Shown here piece after piece: positions 1-8,752 of a stretch of 28,665 nucleotides of DNA. Origin of the DNA: DATGYC01 sp035298385 (GTDB lineage: Bacteria > Bacillota > Sulfobacillia > Symbiobacteriales > Symbiobacteriaceae); contig DATGYC010000075.1 in the NCBI GenBank assembly GCA_035298385.1, forward strand, positions 1 through 28,665. Direction: 5' to 3'. The first letter of the stretch is position 1, and every line of letters starts with the position of its first letter. The notes beneath the pieces were generated by a model. The model was given only the letters and a program-made list of their open reading frames with translations. It did no database searches and was not told the DNA's origin. The translations under genes and the position numbers were made by a program.

Positions 1-1
1 A

Positions 2-577
2 CCCTGGCTCCTGAAGCGCCCTGCCCACACGATGACGACCGAGGCGATCGCGATGCTGATGGGGCGCCTAACAAACAACGCCCGCTGGCTGACCGCGTTT
101 GCGGGCATGGACCAGGCGGAGGCTACCGCCGCCGAGTCCCAGCTCCACGCTCAAGAGCGGCGCAGTCAGCTGATCTTCGCCCGCTGGGGCATGGTGATGA
201 CCTACTTTGAGCGTGCGCTCTACGGCAATCCGGATGCCGAGCTGGGCACAATCTGGTGGGAATTGGTTGAGCGATTCCAGCATCTGCGCCGCCCGAACGT
301 AGGGGACCGGAGCCACGACTGGGCGACCAAGATCCACGTCGCCAACTTCCCCGTCTACTACCACAACTACATTCTGGGCGAGTTGACGGCCTCGCAGTTG
401 CAGGCCTCCCTGGCTGAGCAGGTCGGACCGGAGTGGATGTTGACCCCCGAAGCCGGTGCCTGGCTCTGGCAGCGGGTCTTCCGCCCCGGCAACCTGCTCC
501 CTTGGCAGGAACGCCTCGCCAAGGCGACCGGAGAGCCGCTTAACCCCCGCTTCTTCGTCGAGCAGTTCTGCCAGTAA
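2..577 (+). CDS. C-terminal part of an M2/M3-like zinc metallopeptidase (5' end outside window)
   Basis: The frame is open from base 2 to the TAA at 575-577, so the gene enters from the left edge and only about the last 191 residues are visible. The segment is Trp/His-rich and helical in character. The stretch TTEAIAMLMGRL, then a KIHVANFPVYYHNYILGEL segment and a C-terminal FFVEQF end, resembles the C-terminal half of gluzincin peptidases of the M2/M3 type, where a His/Tyr-rich helix lines the substrate channel behind the HEXXH zinc site. The HEXXH motif itself would lie upstream and cannot be checked. No signal peptide can be judged. An internal ATG at 32 is unlikely to be the real start because the frame continues upstream without a ribosome site. 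Family assignment is from memory of conserved C-terminal patterns; a different metallopeptidase subfamily is possible. Confidence 0.6.
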   Translation, partial: PWLLKRPAHTMTTEAIAMLMGRLTNNARWLTAFAGMDQAEATAAESQLHAQERRSQLIFARWGMVMTYFERALYGNPDAELGTIWWELVERFQHLRRPNVGDRSHDWATKIHVANFPVYYHNYILGELTASQLQASLAEQVGPEWMLTPEAGAWLWQRVFRPGNLLPWQERLAKATGEPLNPRFFVEQFCQ

Positions 578-650
578 GGAGTTGCTGTAATCGCCGCCTT
601 CCACGCGCTGAACCGTATGGCAAACGCCATGCAGGTCGAGGTGACCCGCT

Positions 651-700
651 AAAGAGATGGGCGCCCACCGTCATTCCTGACGGCGGGCGCCCATCTCTTT
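651..700. terminator. Bidirectional intrinsic terminator between convergent genes
   Basis: A long inverted repeat with left arm AAAGAGATGGGCGCCC and right arm GGGCGCCCATCTCTTT (outer 16 bp perfect). The arms extend inward through CCGTC/GACGG with single mismatches around a small loop. Flanking A and T runs let it work on both strands. It lies 73 bases after the peptidase stop and 7 bases from the stop of the minus-strand protease. The core of each arm is the palindrome GGGCGCCC. Confidence 0.85.
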
Positions 701-706
701 GTGAGG

Positions 707-3700
707 CTACGGAATGACAACTACCTTGGAGTCCGTCGCCGTTGCACCCCGATCATCGGTCACCGTCAGCGTGACGGTGTAGGTACCCGACCGGGTGTAG
801 CGGTGCGTGACGATGGCACCCTCGGTGCTTGCCGTTGTGTCGCCCCAGGACCAAGCGAACCGGACGATCCGGCCGTCCGCATCGGTCGACCGTGAGCCAT
901 CAAAGGTCAGGTCCCGATTCTTGCGCGGATTGTTCGGCAGGATGATCCGCGCTGTGGGCGCCGAGTTGGGCACCGTCACCGTCAGGCGGCCTGCAGCGGC
1001 GCCATCCGCCCGGTTGCCAGCGGCATCGATCGCCCAAACCTGAATGGCAGCCCCACTGAACTGCGTGTTGGCCGGAGCGGTCCAGGTCCCGGCGTAGTGG
1101 CCCGCGGAGACCTCGTGCATGTTGACCGGGTCCGTCAGGGCGCTCCCGCCGGTGGTGGCAGGGGCCGATAGGACGATCCGGTAGCCAACCTGCGTCATCC
1201 CCGGCTCGGCGTCGAAGGCGATCGTGACCGACTCGCCCGTGGCGATCGTCACATCTGTCGCCGGTTGGATGTTAGCGAGGGTCGGCCCAGCGCTGTCGCG
1301 GGTGAGATGCCGGTCGATCCGGGTGACGTTCCCGGCGCTGTCCGCCGCCTCAACGGCGATCAGGTTGGCACCCTCAGCTAGGATGATCTGGTGCGAGAAC
1401 GAACCGTCCCCGGCGAGGGTGACAGGCTGTCCGTTCACCCGGACCTGGGACAGGTGCAGGTCGGTCGCCCGACCGGCGACGACCACCGTCTCCCGGTTGG
1501 TCGTGGTCCCATCGGTCGGGGAGGTGACCGTCAGCGTCGGCGCTACCAGGTCGACCGTGACCATGACGGGCGCCGAGGGTCGGGTCTCACCCGTCTCGAC
1601 CTGGGCGGTAACCGTCAGGGCGTTCTCGCCGTCATGCAGCGTGACCGGGATGCTGAACCGGCCGCCCTCGACTTCGTCGTCCCCAACGAAGGTGCCATCC
1701 AGGAAGAGTCGGACGTTCGCACCATCAGTCGAGGTGCCCTCCACCAACTGATCGACCTGATTCGTCACCAGCCCGTTCGTCGGCGAGGTGATGGTCGGGA
1801 TGCCGACGGCGTAGAGGACGGAAGCCCGGATCATGAAGTTGCCAAAGCCGTTCGGGAGTTGGCTCCAACTGCCGCCGACGTAGACCCAGCCACGACGGAC
1901 GTCGTTCGACTCATCGATCCCAAGTCCCGGCACGTTCGGGTAGTCTCCGACCTGGACGTAGACCAGGTAGAAGTCGCCCGTGAAAGAGAGCCCAAGCGAT
2001 GCGAGATCGACCGTGGTCCAGTCGCCACGGGTTGCCGTCACCTGGATCGGGCCGGCCACCTGGTGACCCGGCGAGCCATCCGGGCCGCTCGCATCCCAGA
2101 CGGAGACGGCAAAGTTAGTACCGCCCGGGTTGGGCCAGGACTCATCCCAGGTGAAGAAGCTTGCGCCAGCGAGCATGGCCGTCCCCTTGGTGGGATCCGG
2201 GCTCATCCGCATCGCAAAGCCGTTGCCGGACTCGTAGAAGGCCTGGGCATTCTCGGCTGAACCGTCGTCGTACTTGATCTCGCCCTCGAAGCCGATGAAC
2301 GGCTCCAGCTGCGCATCAACCGTGGCCGAGCCGTTCCCCGGCACGGTGACGCTGGTCGAGAACGGGTAGTAATGCGCCGCCGAGATCTGGAGCGTGTAGC
2401 TGCCCTGCAGGACCTCCAGCGAGTAGTGGCCGCTGGCGTCGGTCGTCACGGGCGCCACCCGGCTGTCCTCGACCTGACGGACCATCGCACCGGCTACCGG
2501 GGCGCCCGACCGGGCGTCCGTCACCGTGCCTTCTACCACGCCCTTCGGGATCGGCGTGAGGAAGAAGTTCTGGCGAGTGGTTCCGTCCGGGGTGATCGTT
2601 ACCGAGCGCTCAAGCGGGAAGTAGCCGTAGGCCTCGACGACGGCCGTGAAGGTACCAGCCGCATGGCGCATGGTGTAGCTACCGGTGGCCGGACTCGTCC
2701 GCGTCGAGCGGCCGGTCTCCCGGATCGTGATCGTGGCGTCGGCAGGGAGGGCCATGATCCCGGCTCCCCCGCTGACCGTCCCACCCTTGACGCCAGTCGG
2801 CGCCGTAGGCTTCGTCAGGCGATTGAACTGCGGCGTCGGGTCAACCTTGGTCGCCTTCTTGGCCTTCAGGTCGACGTGCTGCTTCCAACGGGAAGCACCG
2901 ACAGCGGAGATCACCTTGACGTCGTCGATGTACCAACCAGCCTTGGTCACCGAGGAGTCGGAGGTGAGCCGGAAGCGCACCTGGATCGTCTGCCCTGCAT
3001 ACCTGGACAGATCGATCACCGGCTGCTCCCAGGCGGAGTTCCGGCCGCTCACAGGCGGAGCGACCTGGGTCCAGCTCGAGCCGCCGTTCGACGAGACCTC
3101 GACGTAGCCGAAGTCCCAGCCGGTCTCGATGTCGTACCAGTGCGCAAACTGGAGGGCGACGTTCGAGGTGCCAGCAAGATTGATCGGCGGGCTGACAAGG
3201 GATGCGTTGGTATTGTTGGCGTAGTTACCGGCAAGGTTGGTCGCCCAGACCTTGGCACCGGCGAAGGCGCTGCCAGGGCCCGAGGTCGGAGTCCCGTGCT
3301 GCCAGGGGTCGCTCGCCCCGCTGTGCGTCCAGCCATGATCGTCAGCCGTCTCGAAATCATCGAAGAAGATGACGTTCGGACCAGACGGCGTGATGCTGAA
3401 GGTGTTGGATTGAGCGGATTCGTTACCCCAGCGGTCAATGGCGGTGACGGCGTAGATCGACTCCTGCCCAGACGGGGCGCTCCCGTCCGTGTAGGCGTTG
3501 TTCTCCGCATAGCCCAGCGCGGCGTAGGCGGCGCCCGCCGTCGACCGGTAGACTCGGTAGTTGGTAAGGTCGGCGTCCGTGTTGGCGTTCCAGACCAGGT
3601 TGACGGCGCCCAGCGGATCACTGGAGCCCGTCAGTCCGGTGGGCGCTGCGGGCGCCGTGGTATCCGGCATCGGCAGGCTGATATCATCGATATACCAGCC

Positions 3701-6103
3701 AGGCATGTTGACCGAGCCGTCCGAGACCATGTTGAAGAGGAAGATCACCCGTTGACCGGCGTACTCGCTCAGGTCGACGGTCACCTTGTGCCAGCCGTCA
3801 GACGAGCCGGTGAAGGAGTCGATCGGATGTGCCTCGTTCGCCTGATCGATCACCCACAGGTCGCCCGAGTCCCAGCCGGTCTCGAAGTCGTACCAGTGCC
3901 AGAACTCAATGGTGGCGTGCGTGCTCGTGGTCAGATCAAGCGGGGGTAGCGCTAGCATGGCGTTGGTCCCATCCGGGTAGTTGCCACCTAACTTCGTCGC
4001 CCAGAGCTTGCTACCGGAGTGGGCGCTACCAGGACCAGAGGTCGGGGCGCCCCACTCCCAGGGGTCATTCGTCCCGTCGTGGTACCAGCCGGCCGGTTCG
4101 GTCTCAAGGTCGGTCGACCAGCCGGGCTGTAGGCCGCTGGAGACCGCTACGGTGTAGAGGCTGGTCTGGACCGGGTTGTTACCGAAGTCGACCGCCCGGA
4201 TGTAGTACTCCACAGCCGGAGGCGCCATCAGTTCGGACGGGAAGGTCGCTTCAAAGGTGCCGTTCATGTGATCGCCAGCCGTCTGCGTCATCGGCACCAT
4301 CGTGAAGTAGGTGGAGCCCTGACGACGGACGTAGAGATTGACCTCTGTGATGCCGACGTTATCGGCCACGATCGCCTGAACCCGGGCAGGGAAGCCCATG
4401 TAGAGTTGGGTGACCGGGGTGTGCGTGATCGTCGGCTCATCGAGGTCGTCGCCGCCGACCAGCACGCGTCCGGACATCGTACCGAGGCCGGTCGTCACGG
4501 CTGCCACGGCGTCATAAGCCGAGACGATCCCATGACCGTAGCCGTTGTTCGGGACGTCGCGGTACGTCCCGTCCGTCCGCGGGACGGCCGTTTGGATCAG
4601 GATCTCCTCGATCTGATCCGGGGTGAGTGAGGCGTTCGCCTGCCGTAGCAGTGCAGCGACACCCGTGATATGCGGCGTGGCCATCGAGGTGCCGGACCAA
4701 CCGCCCTCATAGCCGCCACCCGGGACAGCGGAGCGTACGTTGACGCCCGGGGCGCTGATCTCCGGCTTTACCTCACCATAGGGTGAAGGGCCGCGACCAG
4801 AGAAACCGGCCAGGTTGGAGTTGATATCTGTGGCGCCGACGCCGATCGCCTCCGGGTAGTTGCCGGGGGCGGAGACCGTCCCGGCGCCCGGGCCGTCATT
4901 GCCGTTGGCGAAGACCGGCACGATGCCAGCCGCCCGCCAGGCCTGCACGATCGGGCGGAACCACTCATCCAGGCCCGGGCCACCGCCCCAGGAGTTGGAG
5001 ACGATGTCCGGCGCCATCGTCGGATCATCACCCGGGGCGAGGATCCACTCGCCAGCCTCGATGATGTCGACGTCCGTGCCCGAGCCGGAGCCGCTCAGGA
5101 TCTTGGCGGCGATCCACTGGGCGCCCGGCGCGACGCCGATCTGGTTCTCCCCCGACTCTTCGGAGCCGACCATCGTGCCCGTGGTGTGGGTGCCGTGGCC
5201 GTGATCGTCGTAAGGGAAGTCGTTCTGGTCGTTGACGGCATCGAACCAGGAGAAGATCGGATCCGAGCCGTCAGCGCCACGCCACTTCCGGGCGAGGGCC
5301 GGATGCTCACCGTCGACACCCGTGTCTAGGCTAGCGACGACGACACCGGTACCGTCGATCCCCTCTGCCCAGACGGCAGGGGCCCCGATCGCCTGCACGC
5401 CCCACTCGATCGACTGGATCGCACCACCGGCGGGCGCCGTGGCGTTGGTGCCGACCGAGGGCTGTGCAGGCGTGTTGGTGCCCACCTTCGGCGCTGTGGG
5501 GAGGTTGGTGCCGGTCTTAGGCGGAGTGACGGCGCCCTTCGGCGCCCCCTTGGCGGCGGCAAAGTTCTTGCCGTCGATCACCTTGAAGGTGCGTGACGGC
5601 GTGATCGACTCGACGGCCGGATGGGCCGCAAGTTGGGCGAGCGCCTTCGCATCACCCGTCACGGCTATGGCATTGACGATATAGAACGACTCGTAGCTTG
5701 TGATGTTCCCCTTCTGTTTCAGAGCATCCAGTGCCGGCTTCAGGTTCCGCTGGGTGAGATCTGCCGTACCCTTCAGGCTCTGATAGACAGCCTTGGCACG
5801 CTCCTCTCTTTCGCCCTTGGGCGTCTTGCCGCTGGCCTTTGCAGTGGCCGTGGCTGCGGTGGCGGCGCCCTGCAAGTCAGCCTGGGCCTTGAACCGGACC
5901 AGGAAGGTCTTCTTTCCCCCCTTGGCTAGATCGCTCTGAAGCTTGGCATCCACCTTGGCCACCGAGCGCCCGGGCTCAATGGCGCGGACCGTCGGGCTGG
6001 ATTTCGCCTGGGGGGCGGCCAGACCCGGCGTGGCGAGGGAGAGGCTGAGCAACGGCAGGACGATCAGCCGACCCCACCAGGTTTGGGTCCAGAGTCTCCT
6101 CAT
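707..6103 (-). CDS. Large secreted multidomain subtilisin-like (S8) protease, bacillopeptidase F-like
   Basis: A 1,798-residue exported serine endopeptidase. I chose the ATG at 6103 because GGAGG sits 9 bases upstream; the in-frame TTG at 6109 is only 3 bases from it. The N-terminus is a signal peptide (MRR...LSLATPGLAA) followed by an I9-like propeptide (about 40-180). The S8 domain has the triad Asp260 (SLDTGVDGEHP), His303 (DDHGHGTHTTG) and Ser473 (SGTSMATPH), with oxyanion Asn402 (ANGNDGPG). Downstream are a beta-sandwich (about 550-655) and two copies of a MAM/immune-inhibitor-A-like domain (about 660-810 and 910-1066) around an Fn3-like domain. These are followed by two carboxypeptidase-regulatory-like repeats (about 1105-1266), a YDDGSAEN-type domain (about 1275-1430), Ig-like repeats and a C-terminal PKD domain (about 1712-1798). 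There is no LPXTG, SLH or C-terminal TM, so it is probably released. It appears to be monocistronic. Confidence 0.93.
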   Translation of the reverse strand: MRRLWTQTWWGRLIVLPLLSLSLATPGLAAPQAKSSPTVRAIEPGRSVAKVDAKLQSDLAKGGKKTFLVRFKAQADLQGAATAATATAKASGKTPKGEREERAKAVYQSLKGTADLTQRNLKPALDALKQKGNITSYESFYIVNAIAVTGDAKALAQLAAHPAVESITPSRTFKVIDGKNFAAAKGAPKGAVTPPKTGTNLPTAPKVGTNTPAQPSVGTNATAPAGGAIQSIEWGVQAIGAPAVWAEGIDGTGVVVASLDTGVDGEHPALARKWRGADGSDPIFSWFDAVNDQNDFPYDDHGHGTHTTGTMVGSEESGENQIGVAPGAQWIAAKILSGSGSGTDVDIIEAGEWILAPGDDPTMAPDIVSNSWGGGPGLDEWFRPIVQAWRAAGIVPVFANGNDGPGAGTVSAPGNYPEAIGVGATDINSNLAGFSGRGPSPYGEVKPEISAPGVNVRSAVPGGGYEGGWSGTSMATPHITGVAALLRQANASLTPDQIEEILIQTAVPRTDGTYRDVPNNGYGHGIVSAYDAVAAVTTGLGTMSGRVLVGGDDLDEPTITHTPVTQLYMGFPARVQAIVADNVGITEVNLYVRRQGSTYFTMVPMTQTAGDHMNGTFEATFPSELMAPPAVEYYIRAVDFGNNPVQTSLYTVAVSSGLQPGWSTDLETEPAGWYHDGTNDPWEWGAPTSGPGSAHSGSKLWATKLGGNYPDGTNAMLALPPLDLTTSTHATIEFWHWYDFETGWDSGDLWVIDQANEAHPIDSFTGSSDGWHKVTVDLSEYAGQRVIFLFNMVSDGSVNMPGWYIDDISLPMPDTTAPAAPTGLTGSSDPLGAVNLVWNANTDADLTNYRVYRSTAGAAYAALGYAENNAYTDGSAPSGQESIYAVTAIDRWGNESAQSNTFSITPSGPNVIFFDDFETADDHGWTHSGASDPWQHGTPTSGPGSAFAGAKVWATNLAGNYANNTNASLVSPPINLAGTSNVALQFAHWYDIETGWDFGYVEVSSNGGSSWTQVAPPVSGRNSAWEQPVIDLSRYAGQTIQVRFRLTSDSSVTKAGWYIDDVKVISAVGASRWKQHVDLKAKKATKVDPTPQFNRLTKPTAPTGVKGGTVSGGAGIMALPADATITIRETGRSTRTSPATGSYTMRHAAGTFTAVVEAYGYFPLERSVTITPDGTTRQNFFLTPIPKGVVEGTVTDARSGAPVAGAMVRQVEDSRVAPVTTDASGHYSLEVLQGSYTLQISAAHYYPFSTSVTVPGNGSATVDAQLEPFIGFEGEIKYDDGSAENAQAFYESGNGFAMRMSPDPTKGTAMLAGASFFTWDESWPNPGGTNFAVSVWDASGPDGSPGHQVAGPIQVTATRGDWTTVDLASLGLSFTGDFYLVYVQVGDYPNVPGLGIDESNDVRRGWVYVGGSWSQLPNGFGNFMIRASVLYAVGIPTITSPTNGLVTNQVDQLVEGTSTDGANVRLFLDGTFVGDDEVEGGRFSIPVTLHDGENALTVTAQVETGETRPSAPVMVTVDLVAPTLTVTSPTDGTTTNRETVVVAGRATDLHLSQVRVNGQPVTLAGDGSFSHQIILAEGANLIAVEAADSAGNVTRIDRHLTRDSAGPTLANIQPATDVTIATGESVTIAFDAEPGMTQVGYRIVLSAPATTGGSALTDPVNMHEVSAGHYAGTWTAPANTQFSGAAIQVWAIDAAGNRADGAAAGRLTVTVPNSAPTARIILPNNPRKNRDLTFDGSRSTDADGRIVRFAWSWGDTTASTEGAIVTHRYTRSGTYTVTLTVTDDRGATATDSKVVVIP
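5426..5515 (-). repeat. Three tandem 10-residue repeats (xxGTNxxxxx) in the protease linker
   Basis: Between the propeptide and catalytic domain of the large S8 protease, three consecutive 30-base units encode KTGTNLPTAP, KVGTNTPAQP and SVGTNATAPA. The Val/Thr-Gly-Thr-Asn core recurs every ten residues and the rest is Pro/Ala/Thr-rich. This looks like a flexible linker built by unit duplication at the site where the propeptide would be cut. Confidence 0.8.
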
Positions 6104-6163
6104 GGGCAACAGCCTCCAGAACTAGACTAGGCAGTCGCTAGGACGCCCGCCTTATTCCAGTTA

Positions 6164-6188
6164 GCTACTAGTATTGGAAATCCCTGCC
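6164..6188 (-). promoter_or_regulatory. Conserved upstream element, copy 1 (protease promoter region)
   Basis: Read on the minus strand, a 25-base element begins GGCAGG, has a central TTTCCAA and ends AGTAGC. It matches 18 of 25 positions of the element at 15879-15903, upstream of another S8 protease. It lies about 60 bases before the ATG at 6103. It contains short inverted arms (TGG...CCA). Whether it is a promoter or an operator cannot be told from sequence. Confidence 0.4.
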
Positions 6189-6251
6189 ATGTTTCGGTAG
6201 TAATTGGCAGAATTTTTATTTTGGTAGACGAAATGTCCGTCCGAATGAAGT

Positions 6252-6280
6252 GGGCGCCCCCTCATACCAAGGGGGCGCCC
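6252..6280. terminator. Hairpin downstream of dedA
   Basis: A perfect 10-bp stem, GGGCGCCCCC / GGGGGCGCCC, around a 9-base loop, starting 12 bases past the dedA stop on the minus strand. No convincing T-run follows on that strand, so termination may be weak or the hairpin may protect the mRNA end. The stem again carries GGGCGCC. Confidence 0.6.
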
Positions 6281-6292
6281 CGCTCTGTGTAC

Positions 6293-6904
6293 TTAGTCAG
6301 CGATCCGTCGCTCCTTTAGCCGATGCCAGATGAACCAGCCGACCGCCGCTACGAGTAGGGCGATGATGATCAGGTCAAAGCGGTGCAAGAGCTGCCGGAC
6401 CATCAGCCAGTTTTGACCCAACTTGAAGCCGATCTGGGTAAAGACGATCGACCAGGGGAGCATGCCAATAAAGCTGTACAGGAGGAACCGGCCAAAATCC
6501 ATCCGGGCGATGCCCGCTGGCAAAGAGATGAAGGTCCGGACACCTGGCAGAAGGCGGCCAAGGAAGACGGTCCATTCGCCACGGCGGGCGAACCACTCAT
6601 CCGCCTTGTCCAGCTCACGCTCAGAGATCAGGATGTAGCGGCCCCAGCGCAGCAGCCCCTCTCGCCCCAACGACCGCCCAATCCAGTAGCAGAGAATCGA
6701 GCCGACCATGCCGCCCAACTGCCCCGCTACAATCGCCTGGAAGAGCGTGATCTTGCCGACCGCTGCCAGGTATCCGCCGAATGGGAGGACGATCTCACTG
6801 GGCAGCGGAATACAGGCCGACTCAAGGGCCATCCCGAGGGCGATGCCCCAGTAGCCAAGTGGGGCGAGCAAGTCAATCACATAGAGAAAGAGCGACTCTA
6901 GCAC
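6293..6904 (-). CDS. DedA/VTT-family inner-membrane protein
   Basis: A 203-residue polytopic membrane protein of the DedA (SNARE-associated/VTT) family, whose members act in lipid-carrier recycling and membrane homeostasis. Visible family signatures are the N-terminal ESACIPLPSE segment (ExxxPxPxE type) and, about 100 residues later, FLGRLLPGVRTFISLPAG, the arginine- and proline-containing re-entrant loop. Hydrophobic segments lie near residues 5-25, 40-75, 140-160 and 175-195, and the C-terminus is basic (HRLKERR). The start is GTG, preceded by GAGGTGAT. It lies 32 bases downstream of the NUDIX gene on the same strand, so the two are probably cotranscribed. The exact substrate cannot be read from sequence. 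Confidence 0.9.
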   Translation of the reverse strand: MLESLFLYVIDLLAPLGYWGIALGMALESACIPLPSEIVLPFGGYLAAVGKITLFQAIVAGQLGGMVGSILCYWIGRSLGREGLLRWGRYILISERELDKADEWFARRGEWTVFLGRLLPGVRTFISLPAGIARMDFGRFLLYSFIGMLPWSIVFTQIGFKLGQNWLMVRQLLHRFDLIIIALLVAAVGWFIWHRLKERRIAD

Positions 6905-6936
6905 GCTATCACCTCAGGAGAAGGATATGCTTGTCA

Positions 6937-7446
6937 CTATCGTCCTTGCACAAGTCCGAGGTATCCGGGCGCCCCGTCCTTCCAAAACTGGTCCTTGAGG
7001 CTCGCCGGATAGACCGGATCCGACAGTTCCTGTACGGCTGCCTGGCTGAACCAGCGAACCAATCGGCGGGGCCCGTCCAGATCTTCGATCTGCCAAGCCG
7101 ACCAGGGTGCTTCTGCCGGCCCGGACGGTACCGCTCGCTCCTCGACCGGGTGACTCGCTAGGGCGCGTGCCCGGAAGGCGACCTCAATGACGTGCTCGTC
7201 ACGGTGGGCTGGCCGAAACTCCTGCAGGTAGGCGAGGGGCCCTAGCTCGACCGGTAGCCCCACCTCCTCCATCGCCTCGCGGACAGCGGCGGTGGCGAAG
7301 TTCTCCCCCTGGTCGATCGTCCCCCCGGGCGGTACCCATGCCTTGCCGTCCGCACTCCGGCAGAGCAGCAGGTTGCCTTCCTCATCCTGAATCAAGACGC
7401 GGGCGACAGCCCGGATCCCTTGCAGTCTGTCTGTCACTTTTGTCAC
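6937..7446 (-). CDS. NUDIX hydrolase
   Basis: About 169 residues with a complete Nudix box: GGTIDQGENFATAAV followed by REAMEEVGL fits GX5EX7REUXEEXGU, the Mg-binding motif that hydrolyses nucleoside-diphosphate-linked compounds. The N-terminal strand AVARVLIQDEEGNLLLCR and the following PPGG are typical. The C-terminal 70 residues are Trp/Pro-rich and do not identify a substrate. The start is uncertain: GTG at 7446 is only 2 bases from an AGGGG, while the in-frame GTG at 7437 is 11 bases from it. A TATGAT -10-like hexamer lies at 7470-7475 on the minus strand. It is upstream of dedA in a likely two-gene unit and divergent from queG. Confidence 0.88.
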   Translation of the reverse strand: MTKVTDRLQGIRAVARVLIQDEEGNLLLCRSADGKAWVPPGGTIDQGENFATAAVREAMEEVGLPVELGPLAYLQEFRPAHRDEHVIEVAFRARALASHPVEERAVPSGPAEAPWSAWQIEDLDGPRRLVRWFSQAAVQELSDPVYPASLKDQFWKDGAPGYLGLVQGR

Positions 7447-7512
7447 AGCCCCTGATGGTGATTTCTTCTATCATAGCACGGGTAGGGCGGGATGGGCGTA
7501 GGGCGCCCGACG

Positions 7513-7521
7513 TGGTAGACT
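7513..7521 (+). promoter_or_regulatory. Candidate extended -10 element for queG
   Basis: TGGTAGACT matches the extended -10 form TGnTATAAT with two mismatches in the hexamer. It lies 21 bases upstream of the queG ATG. No good -35 is seen, which an extended -10 can tolerate. A GGGCGCCC octamer sits immediately upstream at 7501-7508. Confidence 0.35.
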
Positions 7522-7542
7522 GAGCGCAATGGAGGTGACCGC

Positions 7543-8709
7543 ATGACGATCGATCTGGCAGCTATCAAGGAGCAGTTGAAAGCCTACGCGCAATCCGTCG
7601 GCCTCGATCTGATTGGGGTCGCCGGAGCCGACCCGTTTCGGGTCGATGAGGAACGCCTGGTTGCGCGCAAGGAGAAGGGCTTTGGCCCGAATCCCTACGA
7701 ACCACAGGAGATTAAGCCACGAGTGGAGCCCGAGCAGCTACTGCCTGGCGTCCAATCGATCATCTCAGCGGGAATCTCCTATCTGGTCGAGTCCACCGAT
7801 GATAACCTCACAGATGGTTCGGTGGCGGACGGCCCGCGTGGCTGGCTCTCCCGCTACTGTCGCGGGCAGGACTACCATCAGGTGTTGAAGGAGGCCCTCC
7901 GGCAGGTTGCCGCCTGGATCGAGGAGAGCGTACCGGGCGCCAAGACCCTCGTTTACGTCGACACCGGCCCGCCGCTGGAGCGCTCGTATGCCGAGCGGGC
8001 CGGCGTGGGCAAGTGGGGCAAGTCGACGATGCTGATCTCGCCGCCATACGGTACCTGGACCTTCCTAGGCTCGATCCTGACCACCCTCCCCCTCCCGCCG
8101 GATGAGCCGATCGAGGCGGCCTGCGGTACCTGCACGCTCTGCATCGACGCCTGCCCGACGGGCGCCCTTCACCCCTGGGAGCTTGAGGCCAACCAGTGCC
8201 TCTCCTACGTCACCCAGATGAAGGGGATCATCCCGGCGGAGTTCCGCGAGGTGATGGGGAATCGACTCTTCGGCTGCGATGACTGTCAGGATGTCTGTCC
8301 GTATAACAAGCGAGCCCGGCGGGTCGACCGCCCCTCCTTCCACCCGCATCCCGAGGTGGGTGGAGAGCCGAACCTCCTTCAGTTGATGGCGATGACCAAG
8401 TCCGATTTTCGCCGTTGGTTTGAGCCAACGGCGGCTGGCTGGCGCGGCAAGACGACGATCCAGCGGAATGCGATCATCGCACTCGGCAACAGTGGGGATC
8501 CCGCCGGGTTGCCATCCCTCGTTCAGGCGCTGCAGAACGACTCCGCCGTTATCCGGGCCCACGCGGGTTGGGCGCTGGGCCGCCTTGCCCGACTTGCGCC
8601 CGCCGTTCAGGCGGAGGTACGCACGGCGCTCATGGACGGGCTCGCCCGGGAGACCGACGGTGCCGCCCAGCTTGAGATGACGGGCGCCCTGGAGTCCCTA
8701 GGGGCGTGA
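7543..8709 (+). CDS. queG: Epoxyqueuosine reductase QueG
   Basis: A 388-residue cytoplasmic enzyme for the last step of queuosine synthesis in tRNA: reduction of epoxyqueuosine to queuosine using cobalamin and two [4Fe-4S] clusters. The sequence has the conserved VDTGPPLERSYAERAG segment (Asp140 is the likely proton donor). Two ferredoxin-type cysteine sets follow: C194/C197/C200/C204 in CGTCTLCIDACPTGAL, and C245/C248/C252 in CDDCQDVCPYN, with C219 between them. The last 90 residues form HEAT-like helices (NAIIALGNSGDPAGLPSLVQAL...), as in Bacillus-type QueG. The start is ATG with GGAGGTGA 6 bases upstream. It is a single-gene unit closed by a strong terminator and divergent from the NUDIX gene. 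Confidence 0.96.
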   Translation: MTIDLAAIKEQLKAYAQSVGLDLIGVAGADPFRVDEERLVARKEKGFGPNPYEPQEIKPRVEPEQLLPGVQSIISAGISYLVESTDDNLTDGSVADGPRGWLSRYCRGQDYHQVLKEALRQVAAWIEESVPGAKTLVYVDTGPPLERSYAERAGVGKWGKSTMLISPPYGTWTFLGSILTTLPLPPDEPIEAACGTCTLCIDACPTGALHPWELEANQCLSYVTQMKGIIPAEFREVMGNRLFGCDDCQDVCPYNKRARRVDRPSFHPHPEVGGEPNLLQLMAMTKSDFRRWFEPTAAGWRGKTTIQRNAIIALGNSGDPAGLPSLVQALQNDSAVIRAHAGWALGRLARLAPAVQAEVRTALMDGLARETDGAAQLEMTGALESLGA

Positions 8710-8741
8710 AAAAGCCACCAGGGACGTCCCTGGTGGCTTTT
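8710..8741. terminator. Strong bidirectional terminator between queG and the Fe-S carrier gene
   Basis: A perfect inverted repeat: AAAAGCCACCAGGGAC directly followed by its complement GTCCCTGGTGGCTTTT. It begins immediately after the queG TGA. The minus-strand gene ends 11 bases further on, so it serves both converging units. Confidence 0.92.
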
Positions 8742-8752
8742 GGGTAGCAATC

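Noticed and set aside
590..652. Short in-frame extension after the peptidase stop, or a tiny gene before the terminator
   Set aside because: No start codon with a ribosome site; the ATG at 617 gives only 11 codons. Probably just the 3' untranslated region.
2372..3949. Long plus-strand open frame opposite the large S8 protease (also 1391-2260)
   Set aside because: Translations are Arg/Gly/Val-rich with no domain sense, no ribosome site, and lie antisense to well-recognised domains. They are shadows caused by GC-rich codon bias.
3031..4120. Possible DNA repeat from the two similar domains in the large protease
   Set aside because: Similarity is at protein level; the DNA copies have diverged too far to call a nucleotide repeat.
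6172..6190. Sigma-54 promoter (TGGCAG...) before the large protease
   Set aside because: The GG-N10-GC spacing fails (CA where GC is required) and no sigma-54 activator is present.
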